Assembly (NCBI GenBank): GCA_029821755.1
Contig: JALGSV010000011.1
Span: 32,042-96,041 of the forward strand
DNA: 64,000 nucleotides
Direction: 5' to 3'
From: Candidatus Zipacnadum vermilionense
GTDB lineage: Bacteria; Armatimonadota; Zipacnadia; Zipacnadales; Zipacnadaceae
Both the position numbers and the translations under genes were made by a program. Below the pieces are notes generated by a model. It was not told the origin of the DNA. It did no database searches and was given only the letters and a program-made list of their open reading frames with translations. Below are positions 43,522 through 53,442 of the stretch, piece by piece (within the stretch, counting starts at the first letter, position 1; each line of letters begins with the position of its first letter).

Positions 43522-46500
43522 CTACTGGAACTCCGCCACTCCCCACAATCCCGGATTCGTGAAGGCCCACAGACCGCCGTTCACGGCAAAGATCTGGTAC
43601 AGCCGCACCGAGTTGGTCGGTTCCGCGGAGCCAATTCCTACTTCCCAGGTGAAGGCGATCCGGTCGCCCGCCGTGGGTCTCCAACCGGTACGCATCCCTG
43701 CCCACGGCATCCGCAGTTCCACGGTATAGCCCTTCTCCTGCGGTCGGAACCTCACCTCAGCCCCCGCGGGCTGCCCCAACTGCTGCGTGGCGCGGATCCC
43801 GCGGTACGCCTCCAGATAGTCCTGGTTCTTCGCATTGTTGTGCCAAGAGTTGACGGATAGGCAGTGGGGAGACTCCGCGAACGTCACCGGTAGCGCCTGG
43901 GTCGCATCGGCCACCAGGCGGAAGATGATGCTGTCGCCGTTCCAGGCCCAGTCCGTTCCCGGCACCCACCGGTTGTAGGGCGGATGGGTGTTCGCCACCT
44001 TCGCCGCCAGGTACAGATTCTGGTCGTCATACATCGCCCAGAAGGTGGCGTTGTACTTGTCCGACTCCGCCGGGTCGAAGGCTACCGGTCCCACCGGCGC
44101 CGACAGGTTCCAGTCGCCCAGGTCAGCGTCAATCTTGACCGGCCCCGGCGCTCGCAGCACCTTCTGGACCTCCACCGCGGTCTTGCTGGCGCCTGCCGCC
44201 GTCGGGGCGGGGGGCGCCTCCGCGGTCGCCACTTGCCCCAGCGTCACTGGCTGCTCCCACCGCTTCACCTCCTCCACGCCCTCAATCGAGAACAGCCTCG
44301 TCCCGTCCCCGTCCCCGGCCACCAGGTACAGCCGATTGTCGCGCGCCGAGGCGAAGACATGGCCCTCCGTGAACTCGACGTGAATCACGTTCTCATCGGG
44401 CACGACGCCGCGGTAGGCATCACCCAACAGCGATCCCACGTACAGGCCGGTCGCTGTATCCCACACCCGCACCTGCCCATTCCAGTCACACACAAACAGA
44501 CAGCCCTTCTCCAAGCCGCAGATATTACCCGGCTTATAGAACTGCCCGGGCTTGGCGAAGGTGGTGGCCTTGTCGCCCGCCCGCCAGATCCAGTGGCCCT
44601 GCTTGGCGGCCTTGCCGATCTTCGCATAGATGCCGCTGGAGGCCCAGCCGATGCCGGTACCCTTGCCCTCTACGTCCGCCTCAAGATACCGGAAGCCTTG
44701 CGCATCCGTCCACATGTTAGTCTCGCGGCCGCGGGGAAGGACCGGAATCTGCTTGGCCTCCGCCCCCGCGCCATCGGTCAGTTGGCCGAAGGGATCCACC
44801 CGCATAAGCTCCGCACGCGACCAGTCATACAGCGGGATGCCCTTATTGTCCATGCCCCGGCAGGGCAAGTAGAAGCCCGCCATGTAAACGTTCAGCCGCG
44901 GGTCTACGTAGGGCTGGCCGCCCCAGCCGCCCTTGATCAGGGGCGAGTCAGCCGGGACCTCGGTCCAGGTAAATTCCCCCTCCTGGGCCTCGCCATCTCC
45001 GTTCTGATCGCGCCAGACCCACTGCATAATCCGGGCGGTGGAGGAGGGTGTCCGCTGTCCGGCGGGAACGCTCTTCCAGTTCTTGGTCACGCGGGCCACG
45101 GCGTCCGGCCCATACCGCGGGTACTGAGGGAAACCGGGGAAGACCTGCGTACCCACCGCGGCGATCGGCCGCAGGTCGAATCCGTCCACCCGCCAGATGC
45201 TCAGCGGGCTGGCGTTGACAAACAAGTAGGTGCGCCCCTCCCGGTGGCGGATGTATCCCCCGCCGCCGTCGTAGACCGCGTAGACCGAGTTCGGCTTTAT
45301 GAGGTTGTCATCCCGCGAGGCAACGTTGTAGTTCCAGTACGCATCCAGCGCCCAGGTCCGCCTGGCATAGTCCATCTTGTACCGCACCAGTTGCCCCAGG
45401 TGATAGATCTGGTACAGGTACTCCGGATTCTCCGCGTCGGCGATCTCCATAGTGGCGCAGCCACCGCTCATGGGCCCGATCCAACTGTCTGTGACCTTGC
45501 CGCCCTTCACGATCGCCACCCGCTTGGGCGCCGCGTCCTCGCCGGCGTAGAGGGTCCCGTCCGGGGCCACGTCCACGTGGGTGGGGTAGAGGAACGAGCC
45601 CTGGTTGGCCGCCCAGCTTCCCCCCAGCGCCCGCCCGCCGCTCTTGCCGATAGCTTCCGTCTGCCTTCCCGCCGGCGAGAAGACCTTAACCTGCATCGCC
45701 TCCCCCTCGTCACTCACGTAGATACGCCCCTGCTGGTCCACGGCCACCCCGTAGGGCGCCACCAGCCCCTGCGCCACGACCGGCCCGACTACTTGGCCCG
45801 CCGGCGTCGCCTTCAGCACCTGCTTGCCGCTCACCACGTAGAGATTCCCCTCCGGCGCCAGCGCTATCCCGCGTGGCGCGGGCACCGAAATCGTCGCCTC
45901 CTCCGCTCCCGTCTGCTTGTCAAAGACCTTGATTGCGTTCTCGAACTGCAGGGCGCAGTACAGGTTCTGCCCGTCCACGGCCAGGGCGAACAGATTCTGC
46001 CAGCCTCGCACCGGGAAGCGCTGCGTCGCGTCCGCGCACATCACGGAGAAGGTCGGCAGGGCTGGGACCTTTTCCGCCGGCAACTCGCTGACCTTGAGCA
46101 GCTTGTTCGGGGAATAGAAGGCGTACTCGCCGGTGTCGGCCCGCACCCGCCAGACCTGGCTGAGGATAGTCTTCTTGTCCTGGTCCGTGACTTCCTTGTG
46201 ATTGGCGACGTAGACGTATTCCCCGTCGGTTGCCACCGCCTGGCAGTCGCCCCAGTCCCAACTGTTATGCGCACCCCACTGGACGAACTTGCCAGTCCCG
46301 CCGCTGGGGTTGACCTTAAGCAAGGCCAGGGTGCCCTCTTCCTGCGCCCACAGCAGATACACGCTCGTCTCCTCGGTCGCCACGCCCATCACGTTACCCC
46401 ATACTCCACCCCAGGCCCCCTTGCCGGTGGCGTCAGAGTAGGGCGGCTTGCCGGCGTTACCGCAGGAAAGGAGGTACTCCCAGCCCAGGTTGGCCACTAA

Positions 46501-46749
46501 CCCCTTGAGCACGTAGGCTCCGGGCTGCGCCGGCTGGCCCTGGTCGTCGCGTCCGTCCCAGGTTACCTTCTGCTCCCCCACCGCCGTCTTCTTCCCCGAC
46601 TGCAGCGCCCGGACCAATCGCCCGTCCTGCCCGTAAATGCCCAGGCTGACGTTCCCCGCCTGGGGAGGCGCATACTTGATCTCCACCTGGGCCCAGACCC
46701 CCGTCGTCAGCGCCAGCAGCGCCATAACCAAGCTAACCGTAGACCTCAC
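43522..46749 (-). CDS. secreted FlgD-like / NHL-propeller / CBM9-like protein (intact)
   Basis: 1075 residues; the GTG at 46749 has GGAGGA six bases upstream and leads straight into a signal peptide (ALTTGVWA). Domains: FlgD-Ig-like at about 25-95 (VSLGIYGQDGRLVRAL, TWDGRDDQGQPAQPGAYVLKG), NHL-type blades about 100-830 (GIALAPEGNLYVVSGKQVLKATPAGQ; YGVAVDQQGRIYVSDEGEA), the family block WIGPMSGGC...WALDAYW, and a C-terminal CBM9-like domain about 880-1075 (VKIDADLGDWNL, WAWNGDSIIFRL, LYQIFAVNGGLWAFTNPGLWGVAEFQ). The only intact full-length representative in the array. Probably binds polysaccharide at the cell surface. Confidence 0.8.
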   Translation of the reverse strand: MRSTVSLVMALLALTTGVWAQVEIKYAPPQAGNVSLGIYGQDGRLVRALQSGKKTAVGEQKVTWDGRDDQGQPAQPGAYVLKGLVANLGWEYLLSCGNAGKPPYSDATGKGAWGGVWGNVMGVATEETSVYLLWAQEEGTLALLKVNPSGGTGKFVQWGAHNSWDWGDCQAVATDGEYVYVANHKEVTDQDKKTILSQVWRVRADTGEYAFYSPNKLLKVSELPAEKVPALPTFSVMCADATQRFPVRGWQNLFALAVDGQNLYCALQFENAIKVFDKQTGAEEATISVPAPRGIALAPEGNLYVVSGKQVLKATPAGQVVGPVVAQGLVAPYGVAVDQQGRIYVSDEGEAMQVKVFSPAGRQTEAIGKSGGRALGGSWAANQGSFLYPTHVDVAPDGTLYAGEDAAPKRVAIVKGGKVTDSWIGPMSGGCATMEIADAENPEYLYQIYHLGQLVRYKMDYARRTWALDAYWNYNVASRDDNLIKPNSVYAVYDGGGGYIRHREGRTYLFVNASPLSIWRVDGFDLRPIAAVGTQVFPGFPQYPRYGPDAVARVTKNWKSVPAGQRTPSSTARIMQWVWRDQNGDGEAQEGEFTWTEVPADSPLIKGGWGGQPYVDPRLNVYMAGFYLPCRGMDNKGIPLYDWSRAELMRVDPFGQLTDGAGAEAKQIPVLPRGRETNMWTDAQGFRYLEADVEGKGTGIGWASSGIYAKIGKAAKQGHWIWRAGDKATTFAKPGQFYKPGNICGLEKGCLFVCDWNGQVRVWDTATGLYVGSLLGDAYRGVVPDENVIHVEFTEGHVFASARDNRLYLVAGDGDGTRLFSIEGVEEVKRWEQPVTLGQVATAEAPPAPTAAGASKTAVEVQKVLRAPGPVKIDADLGDWNLSAPVGPVAFDPAESDKYNATFWAMYDDQNLYLAAKVANTHPPYNRWVPGTDWAWNGDSIIFRLVADATQALPVTFAESPHCLSVNSWHNNAKNQDYLEAYRGIRATQQLGQPAGAEVRFRPQEKGYTVELRMPWAGMRTGWRPTAGDRIAFTWEVGIGSAEPTNSVRLYQIFAVNGGLWAFTNPGLWGVAEFQ

Positions 46750-46861
46750 AGTGACTCCTCCTGGGGCAACCCCTTGCATATTGCGGAACACTCCCGTGAC
46801 CATACCTGTTCCCCTCCCGTAGGGACGGCGCTTGGGTTGCGTTCAGGAAAGCCGTTCCCGT

Positions 46862-46888
46862 GTGGGGCGGGCTTCCAGCCCGCCACGG
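46862..46888. repeat. REP-like inverted repeat
   Basis: GTGGGGCGGGCTTCCAGCCCGCCACGG, hairpin GGCGGGCTTCCAGCCCGCC. Same core as the elements at 10213-10333. Lies between two genes of the propeller array. Confidence 0.6.
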
Positions 46889-47020
46889 GAGCCGCATGTT
46901 TGTGGGTGGGTGGGCTTTGCCTAGGGGCATGGTCATGTCGAGAGAGTGGGGCTATCGGGGGCGCGCACGGCCGCAGGCTTAACGAAGGACGAGGTGTCCC
47001 CCGCCGCGGCTGGTTTCTCT

Positions 47021-48031
47021 TCACTTCCCAAAGACCGCCTCCCCCCAGGTGGCCGGCGTCAGGCGGGACTCCACATACACGTCCCGTGGCGACTCCTTCC
47101 AGGGCTGGCCGGCCGCCCAGGTGGCGTGCAATTGGTTACCGGGCAGGTTGTTCGGGTAACTGAACTGTACGCCCACGTCAAACCGCATCTTCCCCGCTGG
47201 GGGGCCGTCCACGCCCAGGGTCTTCCAGGGAATCGCCGCCTGCAGCACGTAGCCCTGGTCATCCGGGTTGGGCTGCGCGAACACCATCCCCTCGGCGAGG
47301 ACCTGCACTCGCTGCAGTTTGTTCTCCCCGATGTGCGACGCATAGGTATAGGCGGCCTCCGGCGGGGCTCCCGGCGCTACCGGCTGCATGACCACGGCGA
47401 AGGGCTTGTCCCGCGCTACCCCCAGCAGCAGGCGCATATCGCCGGCGACCGGCGCCGTGCGCCGAGGGTCGGCCTTGTCGTCGAGACTCAAGTAGATCTC
47501 GCACGCGTCGCCTTGCTTGAAGGTCAGCCTTAGATCGTCGCCGGCATTGGCTAGGGGGGTGGAATCGGGCACCGCAAAGTGCGCGTACAGGGCGGTGGTG
47601 TCGTAGGCTAGACGCACGAGAATGGGCTGGGCCTCGGCGGTCGCCTCGGTCATCAGCGCCAACGGTCGCCCGGCCGGCCAGGTGTCCAGGCTTCCGTCCC
47701 GCACCGGAGGGTGGAGGGCGCGAGGGAAGACCACCGGGTCCACCACCGGCAGCGGCGTGTCTTTGACGCTGGGCGGCTCATTCTGCTCGGCCCCCGCAAT
47801 CGAGATAGGGCCACTGGCGCGGACCAGCCGATCCATCCCGCGCAATCGCCACACGGAATTGCGGCAGAGGTCGCTCATTCGCACGAAGGGCTCGCGGAAG
47901 CCCTTGACGCGGAAGACATTGGCGCTGAACAACTCAATGCTCAGCGTCTGCTGGCCCGCGGGCGCACCTCGGTAGGGGTCGCCATCCGGGACGCGCGCGA
48001 TGAACAGGCCGTCTTTGCTGTACAGCAGCAA
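47021..48031 (-). CDS. C-terminal CBM9-like piece of the doubly broken YCF48-NHL-CBM9 gene
   Basis: 336 residues from an internal Met. The first 40 residues finish the propeller (LLYSKDGLFIARVPDGDPYRG), then a linker and a CBM9-like domain (VRDGSLDTWPAGRPLAL, LYAHFAVPDS, GDACEIYLSLDD, YVLQAAIPWKTLGVDGPPAGKMRFDVGVQFSYPN). The proper reading enters from FITVIDENGQLLLYS in this frame, joined to the preceding fragment by a one-base shift near 48062. No signal peptide of its own. Confidence 0.6.
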   Translation of the reverse strand: MLLYSKDGLFIARVPDGDPYRGAPAGQQTLSIELFSANVFRVKGFREPFVRMSDLCRNSVWRLRGMDRLVRASGPISIAGAEQNEPPSVKDTPLPVVDPVVFPRALHPPVRDGSLDTWPAGRPLALMTEATAEAQPILVRLAYDTTALYAHFAVPDSTPLANAGDDLRLTFKQGDACEIYLSLDDKADPRRTAPVAGDMRLLLGVARDKPFAVVMQPVAPGAPPEAAYTYASHIGENKLQRVQVLAEGMVFAQPNPDDQGYVLQAAIPWKTLGVDGPPAGKMRFDVGVQFSYPNNLPGNQLHATWAAGQPWKESPRDVYVESRLTPATWGEAVFGK

Positions 48032-48062
48032 TTGCCCGTTCTCGTCGATGACCGTGATGAAG

Positions 48063-48363
48063 TCAGGTCGTCCGGCTGGGTAGCCAGGCCGAAGCTGCGG
48101 TAGATCTCGCCCGGCTTGGCATAGGTCCGGGCCTTCTTCCCCACGCGGAAAATGAGAGAGCCGTCAGGCGCGCGCTTGACCAGGTGCCAGCGCTTGACCG
48201 AAGCCGACCAGCCCAGTCCAGGGTCCTGTCCGGCCACCATCTCCTGGGAGATGATCGGACCGGAGGGCGTGAAGGGCTTGAGGTCATCCAGTCGGTAGCG
48301 CACCAAGCCGCTCGCGTCCAGGGTCGGCTCGCTGTAGTACTCCCGTCCATCCACCACCACATG
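48063..48363 (-). pseudogene. middle fragment of the broken YCF48-NHL-CBM9 gene
   Basis: Between the in-frame TAG (48364-48366) and the frameshift near 48062 the frame encodes HVVVDGREYYSEPTLDASGL...ARTYAKPGEIYRSFGLATQPDD, which matches the segment of intact paralogues before their last blade (compare ATTFAKPGQFYKPGNICGLE). It has no start of its own and is best seen as part of one broken gene. Confidence 0.6.
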
Positions 48364-51300
48364 CTACCGCATCTGCCGGTCCCACCAGCCCGCCACCGGC
48401 AGGATGAGGTCGGGCCACTCGGAAACCTGGTACTCATCCAGGTCAATGACCCCGTCGAGGTTGTCATCACGCCAGCAGAAAGCGGGCTTGGGCATGTAGT
48501 GGGTCCCCGCGTTCGCGGTCCACAGGTCGAGACGCGGCCAGCGTTGGAGCGCCTCCTCCACGCTGCGGTCGGGGAACCACATCGGGTACCCGGTCAGCAT
48601 GAGCGGCTTGAACAACTCCGGGCCGGATAGGTGGTAGAGGAATCCGGGCGCCGGTGTCATATACGTCTGACCTCGGTAGTGGATTAGCCGCGGCTGGGCC
48701 AGGGTCACCTGGAAGCGTCCCCAGAAGTCCTCCAGGTACTTGCGCCCGTGCATCCGCCAGGCGAAGTGCCAGAAGGTCATCTCTCGTTGGCCATGGAGCC
48801 AGCCTTCCGAGTAGGCGTCTACCCGCCACGTCTTCTTCTGGTAATCCAGCTGGAAGCGGATGATCCCATCCGGCCGGGGAACGTACACGAACTCCGGGTT
48901 TTCCTCGTCCACGAAGGTGCCGTCGTTGCCGTTGGTATAGCCCTGCCACTGGTCCAGCAGCTTCCCCACGCGATCGTAGACGACGACCCGATTGAGCAGG
49001 TCGTCCTCAGCGACATAGAGACGGTCGAAGTCCGCGCAGAGGCCGACCGGACGCCGCAGGTCGCCCTCCACCCGGTCCATCTGCGCCTCTAAGGGCCGTC
49101 CGGCCCTGGCGCCGATGGTACCCAGCAGTGCGCCGTCCGGGCTGAAGTGCAGCACTTGCTGCGCCTCGCCCTGATCGCTGATCCAGATCTCCCCCTGGCC
49201 GTCCACGGCCAGCCCGTACGGATCATCCAATCCGGCCTTGATTACCGCAGCCTGCCCGCTGCCGTCGGGCCGCATCTTGACAAGCCCGCGGCCCGTCAAG
49301 GCGTACAGCATCCCGTCGGGGCCGAAGGCGATCCCGCTGGGACGGGGCAGCGCCAGGGAGGTCAACTCCTGGCCGGAATCCGCGTCGCAGACGGCGATGC
49401 GGTCCGCCCAGTGCAGGGACACGTAGAGCTTCCCCTCCCGCACCGCCAGCCCGCGGCACGGCGCAAAGCGCGTTTCCTCGGTGATGAACCCCTGCGGCAG
49501 CGTTGGCACGGGGTCTCCCACCGGATCGGCCTTGACCGTGAACTCCTGCTTGCCGTTGCTGAAAGCCACCAGTCGCCCCTCATCGCAGCTCAACCGCTTG
49601 ACCGTGGTCCCCGCGATCACATAGACGCAGGTGCCATCGGTGGCGATAGCCGTGCCCGTCGCCGACGCGGTGCCCCACACCTTCTGCCCTCCCGGCGTGA
49701 TCTTGAGCGCCGAGTCGGAGACCTCGTTCGAGGACCACACCGCGTACAGGCTCTTGCCGTCCGAGCACAAGCCCTGCACATAGCCCCAAACGCTGGACCA
49801 AGCCCCAGTGCGGTCGTCGCTGAACCACGGCGGGTTGCCGTGGCCGCTGAAGCTCATGTGATACTCCAGCCGCACCGGGTCCGCCACCGGCGAGGCGAGT
49901 AGCTTCCAGGTGTACTTTCCGTCGGGGAGCGCCGGCCCACCCAGGTTGTCGCCGTAGGGGAGGTCGGTGTCGGCCAGGCCGTCGAAGGGCTCATGGTGCG
50001 CTCCCGCGTTGCGCTCGGCGGCGTTGAGCAGCGTCCGCACCAGCCGTCCCTGGGAGTTGTAGAGGACTAGGCTGACCAGGGAATCTTCCTTCAAGGTGTA
50101 ATCAAGGTAGAACAGCTTCTCGGCGCCGCTCCACACTTGCGGTTTGGGCGGTCCCGGTGGAGCCAGCACATAGACGGTCTGGGCAGTCTCATAGGGCGAG
50201 CCGCCATAGCCCCCCACCGCCCAGCCGTGCTGGCGGTCCAAGAAGAACATGGTGTTGACTGAGTACCCCGCCGGGCTCTCGTTCCGCCAAGTAAGGCCCC
50301 CGTCGACGGTGTGCCACAGCCCGCCGGGCAGGAAGGTAGGCAAGGCGTAGCCGCCCCGCATGGCCAGCCAGGCCTCCCGCGAGGAGATCGCCCACACGCC
50401 GGTCAGTAGGGTCTTCACCGGAGGCGTCTGCCGCTGCCAGGTCGTGCCCCCATCGGCGGTCCGCAGGATCACTGTCCGCTCCAGCATGGCATGGGCGCCG
50501 TTCCGGACGATCTCACCCTCCATGCCCCAGGCCCACCCAAACTGCCCGTCAGGAGCCAAGCTGACACCCCACAAACTAGCGGCGCCCTCCATGGGAATGG
50601 CGCTTTCCGTCCAGCTCTTGCCGGCATCCTTGGTGCAACAGATGAAACATGTCGGTCCCCGCCACCCCATCAGCAGAACGTGTTCAGCACTCACGACCAC
50701 CTCCCGGTCCACCATCAGGTCCTTGGGCCCCGTCGCCGGCAGCCAGGTGGTCCCACCGTCCACGGTGCGCTGCAGCCCCATCCACCCCTCCTGGCCGTCA
50801 GCCGAGAACCACAGGGGACCGGTGGCCTGGATGCCCGGGGGCAGGGATGCCGGCTCCCAACTGTTGCCGCCATCGTCGGTGGACAGCAGGACGGGGGCGG
50901 TCCAGTTGTCGCGGTAGGCCAGCAGTACACCGCGCCGCTGGTCAAAGAACCAGTTTTGGCCCGGCAGCCGGTCCTCGGGCAGAGGAATCTCCTTCCAGTG
51001 CTGCCCCAGGTCGTCGGAACGCAGCAACGCAACTTCCTTGTTCCGGTCGCCGGAAAGGAAGCCGTGGGCAAACGCAATTCGGGAACCTCGCACCAGTGAG
51101 GGGCTCTCGCAAGAGGACAGAACCGGGACGTTGACCTCCGCGCCCTTCCAGGTCAGACCGCCGTCTTCCGTCCACCGAAGGGGGCTGGCGCCCTGACCAG
51201 AGAAGTAACCTCCGGCAGTGTTGGTAGCGGTCACTAGGCCGTGGAGGGCGTCAGCAAAGACGACCCCATTGGGGCACGCCGCCCCGGGGTCCACCACTGT

Positions 51301-51381
51301 CCAAGGGCTCGCGGCACCGCTGGGCACGGGCGCCACCGCAAGCAGCAGTACCAGTGCGAGGCCTGCGCAGATACGGTACAT
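48364..51381 (-). CDS. secreted YCF48-propeller / FlgD-like / NHL-propeller protein, ends at an in-frame TAG
   Basis: 1005 residues from the ATG at 51381 (GGAGGA upstream) with signal peptide (PVPSGA). Residues about 25-405 are a YCF48/BNR propeller (SPWTVVDPGAACPNGVVFAD; RTADGGTTWQRQ; MFFLDRQHGWAVGGYGG). Then a FlgD-Ig-like domain (SLVSLVLYNSQGRLVRTLL, HHEPFDGLADTDLP) and an NHL-type propeller (IAFGPDGMLYALTGRGLVKMRPDG; YGLAVDGQGEIWISDQGEA). It stops at TAG after AGWWDRQMR while the same frame goes on with paralogous sequence. The intended product, with CBM9 domain, would be about 1450 residues. Confidence 0.7.
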   Translation of the reverse strand: MYRICAGLALVLLLAVAPVPSGAASPWTVVDPGAACPNGVVFADALHGLVTATNTAGGYFSGQGASPLRWTEDGGLTWKGAEVNVPVLSSCESPSLVRGSRIAFAHGFLSGDRNKEVALLRSDDLGQHWKEIPLPEDRLPGQNWFFDQRRGVLLAYRDNWTAPVLLSTDDGGNSWEPASLPPGIQATGPLWFSADGQEGWMGLQRTVDGGTTWLPATGPKDLMVDREVVVSAEHVLLMGWRGPTCFICCTKDAGKSWTESAIPMEGAASLWGVSLAPDGQFGWAWGMEGEIVRNGAHAMLERTVILRTADGGTTWQRQTPPVKTLLTGVWAISSREAWLAMRGGYALPTFLPGGLWHTVDGGLTWRNESPAGYSVNTMFFLDRQHGWAVGGYGGSPYETAQTVYVLAPPGPPKPQVWSGAEKLFYLDYTLKEDSLVSLVLYNSQGRLVRTLLNAAERNAGAHHEPFDGLADTDLPYGDNLGGPALPDGKYTWKLLASPVADPVRLEYHMSFSGHGNPPWFSDDRTGAWSSVWGYVQGLCSDGKSLYAVWSSNEVSDSALKITPGGQKVWGTASATGTAIATDGTCVYVIAGTTVKRLSCDEGRLVAFSNGKQEFTVKADPVGDPVPTLPQGFITEETRFAPCRGLAVREGKLYVSLHWADRIAVCDADSGQELTSLALPRPSGIAFGPDGMLYALTGRGLVKMRPDGSGQAAVIKAGLDDPYGLAVDGQGEIWISDQGEAQQVLHFSPDGALLGTIGARAGRPLEAQMDRVEGDLRRPVGLCADFDRLYVAEDDLLNRVVVYDRVGKLLDQWQGYTNGNDGTFVDEENPEFVYVPRPDGIIRFQLDYQKKTWRVDAYSEGWLHGQREMTFWHFAWRMHGRKYLEDFWGRFQVTLAQPRLIHYRGQTYMTPAPGFLYHLSGPELFKPLMLTGYPMWFPDRSVEEALQRWPRLDLWTANAGTHYMPKPAFCWRDDNLDGVIDLDEYQVSEWPDLILPVAGWWDRQMR

Positions 51382-51459
51382 GACAGATTCCTCCGGGTCT
51401 CCGGCTCTGCTACTCCCCGCTCTGCGGCCGCCGCGACTCGCCTCGCCTAGGGACACCCC

Positions 51460-53442
51460 TCACCCCGGCAGCAGGAAATGCCCGTGCGCTCCGACCATGA
51501 TGTCCACTATCCGCCAGAGCATCATCATGAAGATGTCCCCGAAGACCAGACCCAGGAAGAAGGGCACCGTTTTCTTCATCACGTGCTGCCCGCCGTAGCG
51601 CATGATCGTCGCCTTCAGGATCGCCCCGATAGCGATGGAGGACCACATGAAGGTCACCGGGTGCGTCTGCATCATGATGAAGCCTACCGGGTGGGGCCAG
51701 AACCACAGGTAGCGCTGCCGAAGGGCCGAGATCCCCAACACAAACAGCACGCCTATCCCCATCCACGCCATCATCGTCACATTGGGGGGCTCGGGCTTGC
51801 CTAGCCAGGTGGCCAGCGAGTCCCAGCCACTGGTGCCCGAGTAGCGACAGAACCAGCCGTTCATCCCCGCCGCCCCGTAGCGGTAGTATAGCCAGAGTTG
51901 GCTCACCGCCGTTGCCGGCACCGAGGCCAGCAGCGCCACCCAGAAGGCGGCGACCATCTGCTTGGAGCTGATCTTCCCCTCGTCGGCGATCCTCAGCCCC
52001 TGCACGAAGCTGGGCGCGATCGTCGCCCGCAGATCGGTGGAGAAGCTCTGGGTGAAGAACATGCCGGCCGTCAGACTCCGCGCGCCGACGGTGCTGGTGC
52101 CAAAGAGGTAGTTGAGTGCAGGGCCGGGGGCAATGGTCTGCTGGACGAAAAGCAGGCCCACTTCGGCGATAACCTTGCTCAGGATGAGGATGATCATTAC
52201 GTAGATGACCAGTAGCGCCAGAGCCGACCACGCGGTCATGCCCGCCACCATCAACCAGTAGCAGCCCGCCAGCAGGCATACCCCTAGCCCGATCAGGCAG
52301 GCACGATTCGAGATCGGCGCCTCCGAATCGGGTTGCAGCCTCCCCATTAATTCCGCCCAGGCTCGAGCCAGATGTACCCGGGCGCCCCACAGGCTCAGGC
52401 CGGTGTAGGCGAAGTACCCGCCCCAGACCAGCGCGCCCAGCCACAACGGGTTCCCGGCAATCGACAGCCCCCCGGCCCGGTAGCCCATCATTCCCCCCGC
52501 CACCCGTCCCACCCGGTTGAGCAGGAAGAAGGCGACGATGGAGAAAGCGACCTCGGTCCGCAGCAGCACGGTGATGCCGATCACGGCGGGGTAGATAATC
52601 ACCGGCATCCATCCCCAGTACGCTCCCAGCCCCTCAGTGGGGTTGACCGTCCATTCCATCTTCAGCCCAGTCACCTGCGGATAGTAGAAGCGCAGGCCCG
52701 CAAAGAACTGGATGATCACGGGGATGGCGAGACCGATCCACATCGCCGGTGAGCCCCAGAAGGCCCGGCTGGCGAAGGGATGCGGCGCCGTCTCGGTCAT
52801 GTCCAGCGGCAGCGTCACCAGCGGGAAGGTCAGCTTCTCGTGGTTGGCCCACTGCGGGTACAGCAGTACGCTGCCGAAGGTGGCCAGCAAGTACAGGACG
52901 GTGAGCATGCTCCCCCAGCCCAGCATGGGCACCGCCCACTCGCCCCAGGGGATCCCGACGCCAGGAGGCAGGCTCTCGTAGAAGCCTCTGATAGCCAGAT
53001 TGCTGTGCGGGTGTAGCCAGTCCGGGATGTACTGGAAGAACAGAGACTGCCATGCATTGGCCGGGGTAGCATAGTAGAAAGCCGAGACGGAGACCGGGAC
53101 AAAGACGCTCTCCGAGCCGTGGCTGGGGATGAGCGTGGAGATGAGGAGCATTGCGTAGATGGTCAGCAGCTCCGGGCGGGAGAAGGGTAGCCGGGGGGAG
53201 AGCAGCGCCAGCAGGGGATTGATCACCAATACCAGCACCATCAGTATGAATACTGCCCCCGGCGGCAGATGCTGCCCGCCGATGAAGGTGCCCTGGGCGT
53301 AATGGTCCAGGTAGGGGATGACCAAGCCGCAGCCGACGGACAACACAAATCCCACGAGCATACTGCGAGCCGTAACGGGGCTGGGGGGGCGCTGCTCCTT
53401 AGCCGGGAGCGCTGGTCGAGGTTGGAGTGCGGGTTCCTTCAT
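51460..53442 (-). CDS. large multi-pass membrane protein (DUF6785-like)
   Basis: 660 residues, about 14 hydrophobic helices, no signal peptide. Recognisable segments are SMLVGFVLSVGCGLVIPYLDHYAQGTFIGGQHLPPGAVF, LLISTLIPSHGSESVFVPVSV, KLTFPLVTLPLDMTE and YWGWMPVIIYPAVIGITVLLRTEVAFSIVAFFLLNRVG. I recall such 600-700-residue proteins from Planctomycetes and Armatimonadota under the names DUF6785/DUF6784, with an OPT-transporter-like layout; this is family memory, not a search. Within this locus it is the best candidate for a transporter of the glycan product. It starts 318 bases from the glycosidase gene. Confidence 0.72.
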   Translation of the reverse strand: MKEPALQPRPALPAKEQRPPSPVTARSMLVGFVLSVGCGLVIPYLDHYAQGTFIGGQHLPPGAVFILMVLVLVINPLLALLSPRLPFSRPELLTIYAMLLISTLIPSHGSESVFVPVSVSAFYYATPANAWQSLFFQYIPDWLHPHSNLAIRGFYESLPPGVGIPWGEWAVPMLGWGSMLTVLYLLATFGSVLLYPQWANHEKLTFPLVTLPLDMTETAPHPFASRAFWGSPAMWIGLAIPVIIQFFAGLRFYYPQVTGLKMEWTVNPTEGLGAYWGWMPVIIYPAVIGITVLLRTEVAFSIVAFFLLNRVGRVAGGMMGYRAGGLSIAGNPLWLGALVWGGYFAYTGLSLWGARVHLARAWAELMGRLQPDSEAPISNRACLIGLGVCLLAGCYWLMVAGMTAWSALALLVIYVMIILILSKVIAEVGLLFVQQTIAPGPALNYLFGTSTVGARSLTAGMFFTQSFSTDLRATIAPSFVQGLRIADEGKISSKQMVAAFWVALLASVPATAVSQLWLYYRYGAAGMNGWFCRYSGTSGWDSLATWLGKPEPPNVTMMAWMGIGVLFVLGISALRQRYLWFWPHPVGFIMMQTHPVTFMWSSIAIGAILKATIMRYGGQHVMKKTVPFFLGLVFGDIFMMMLWRIVDIMVGAHGHFLLPG

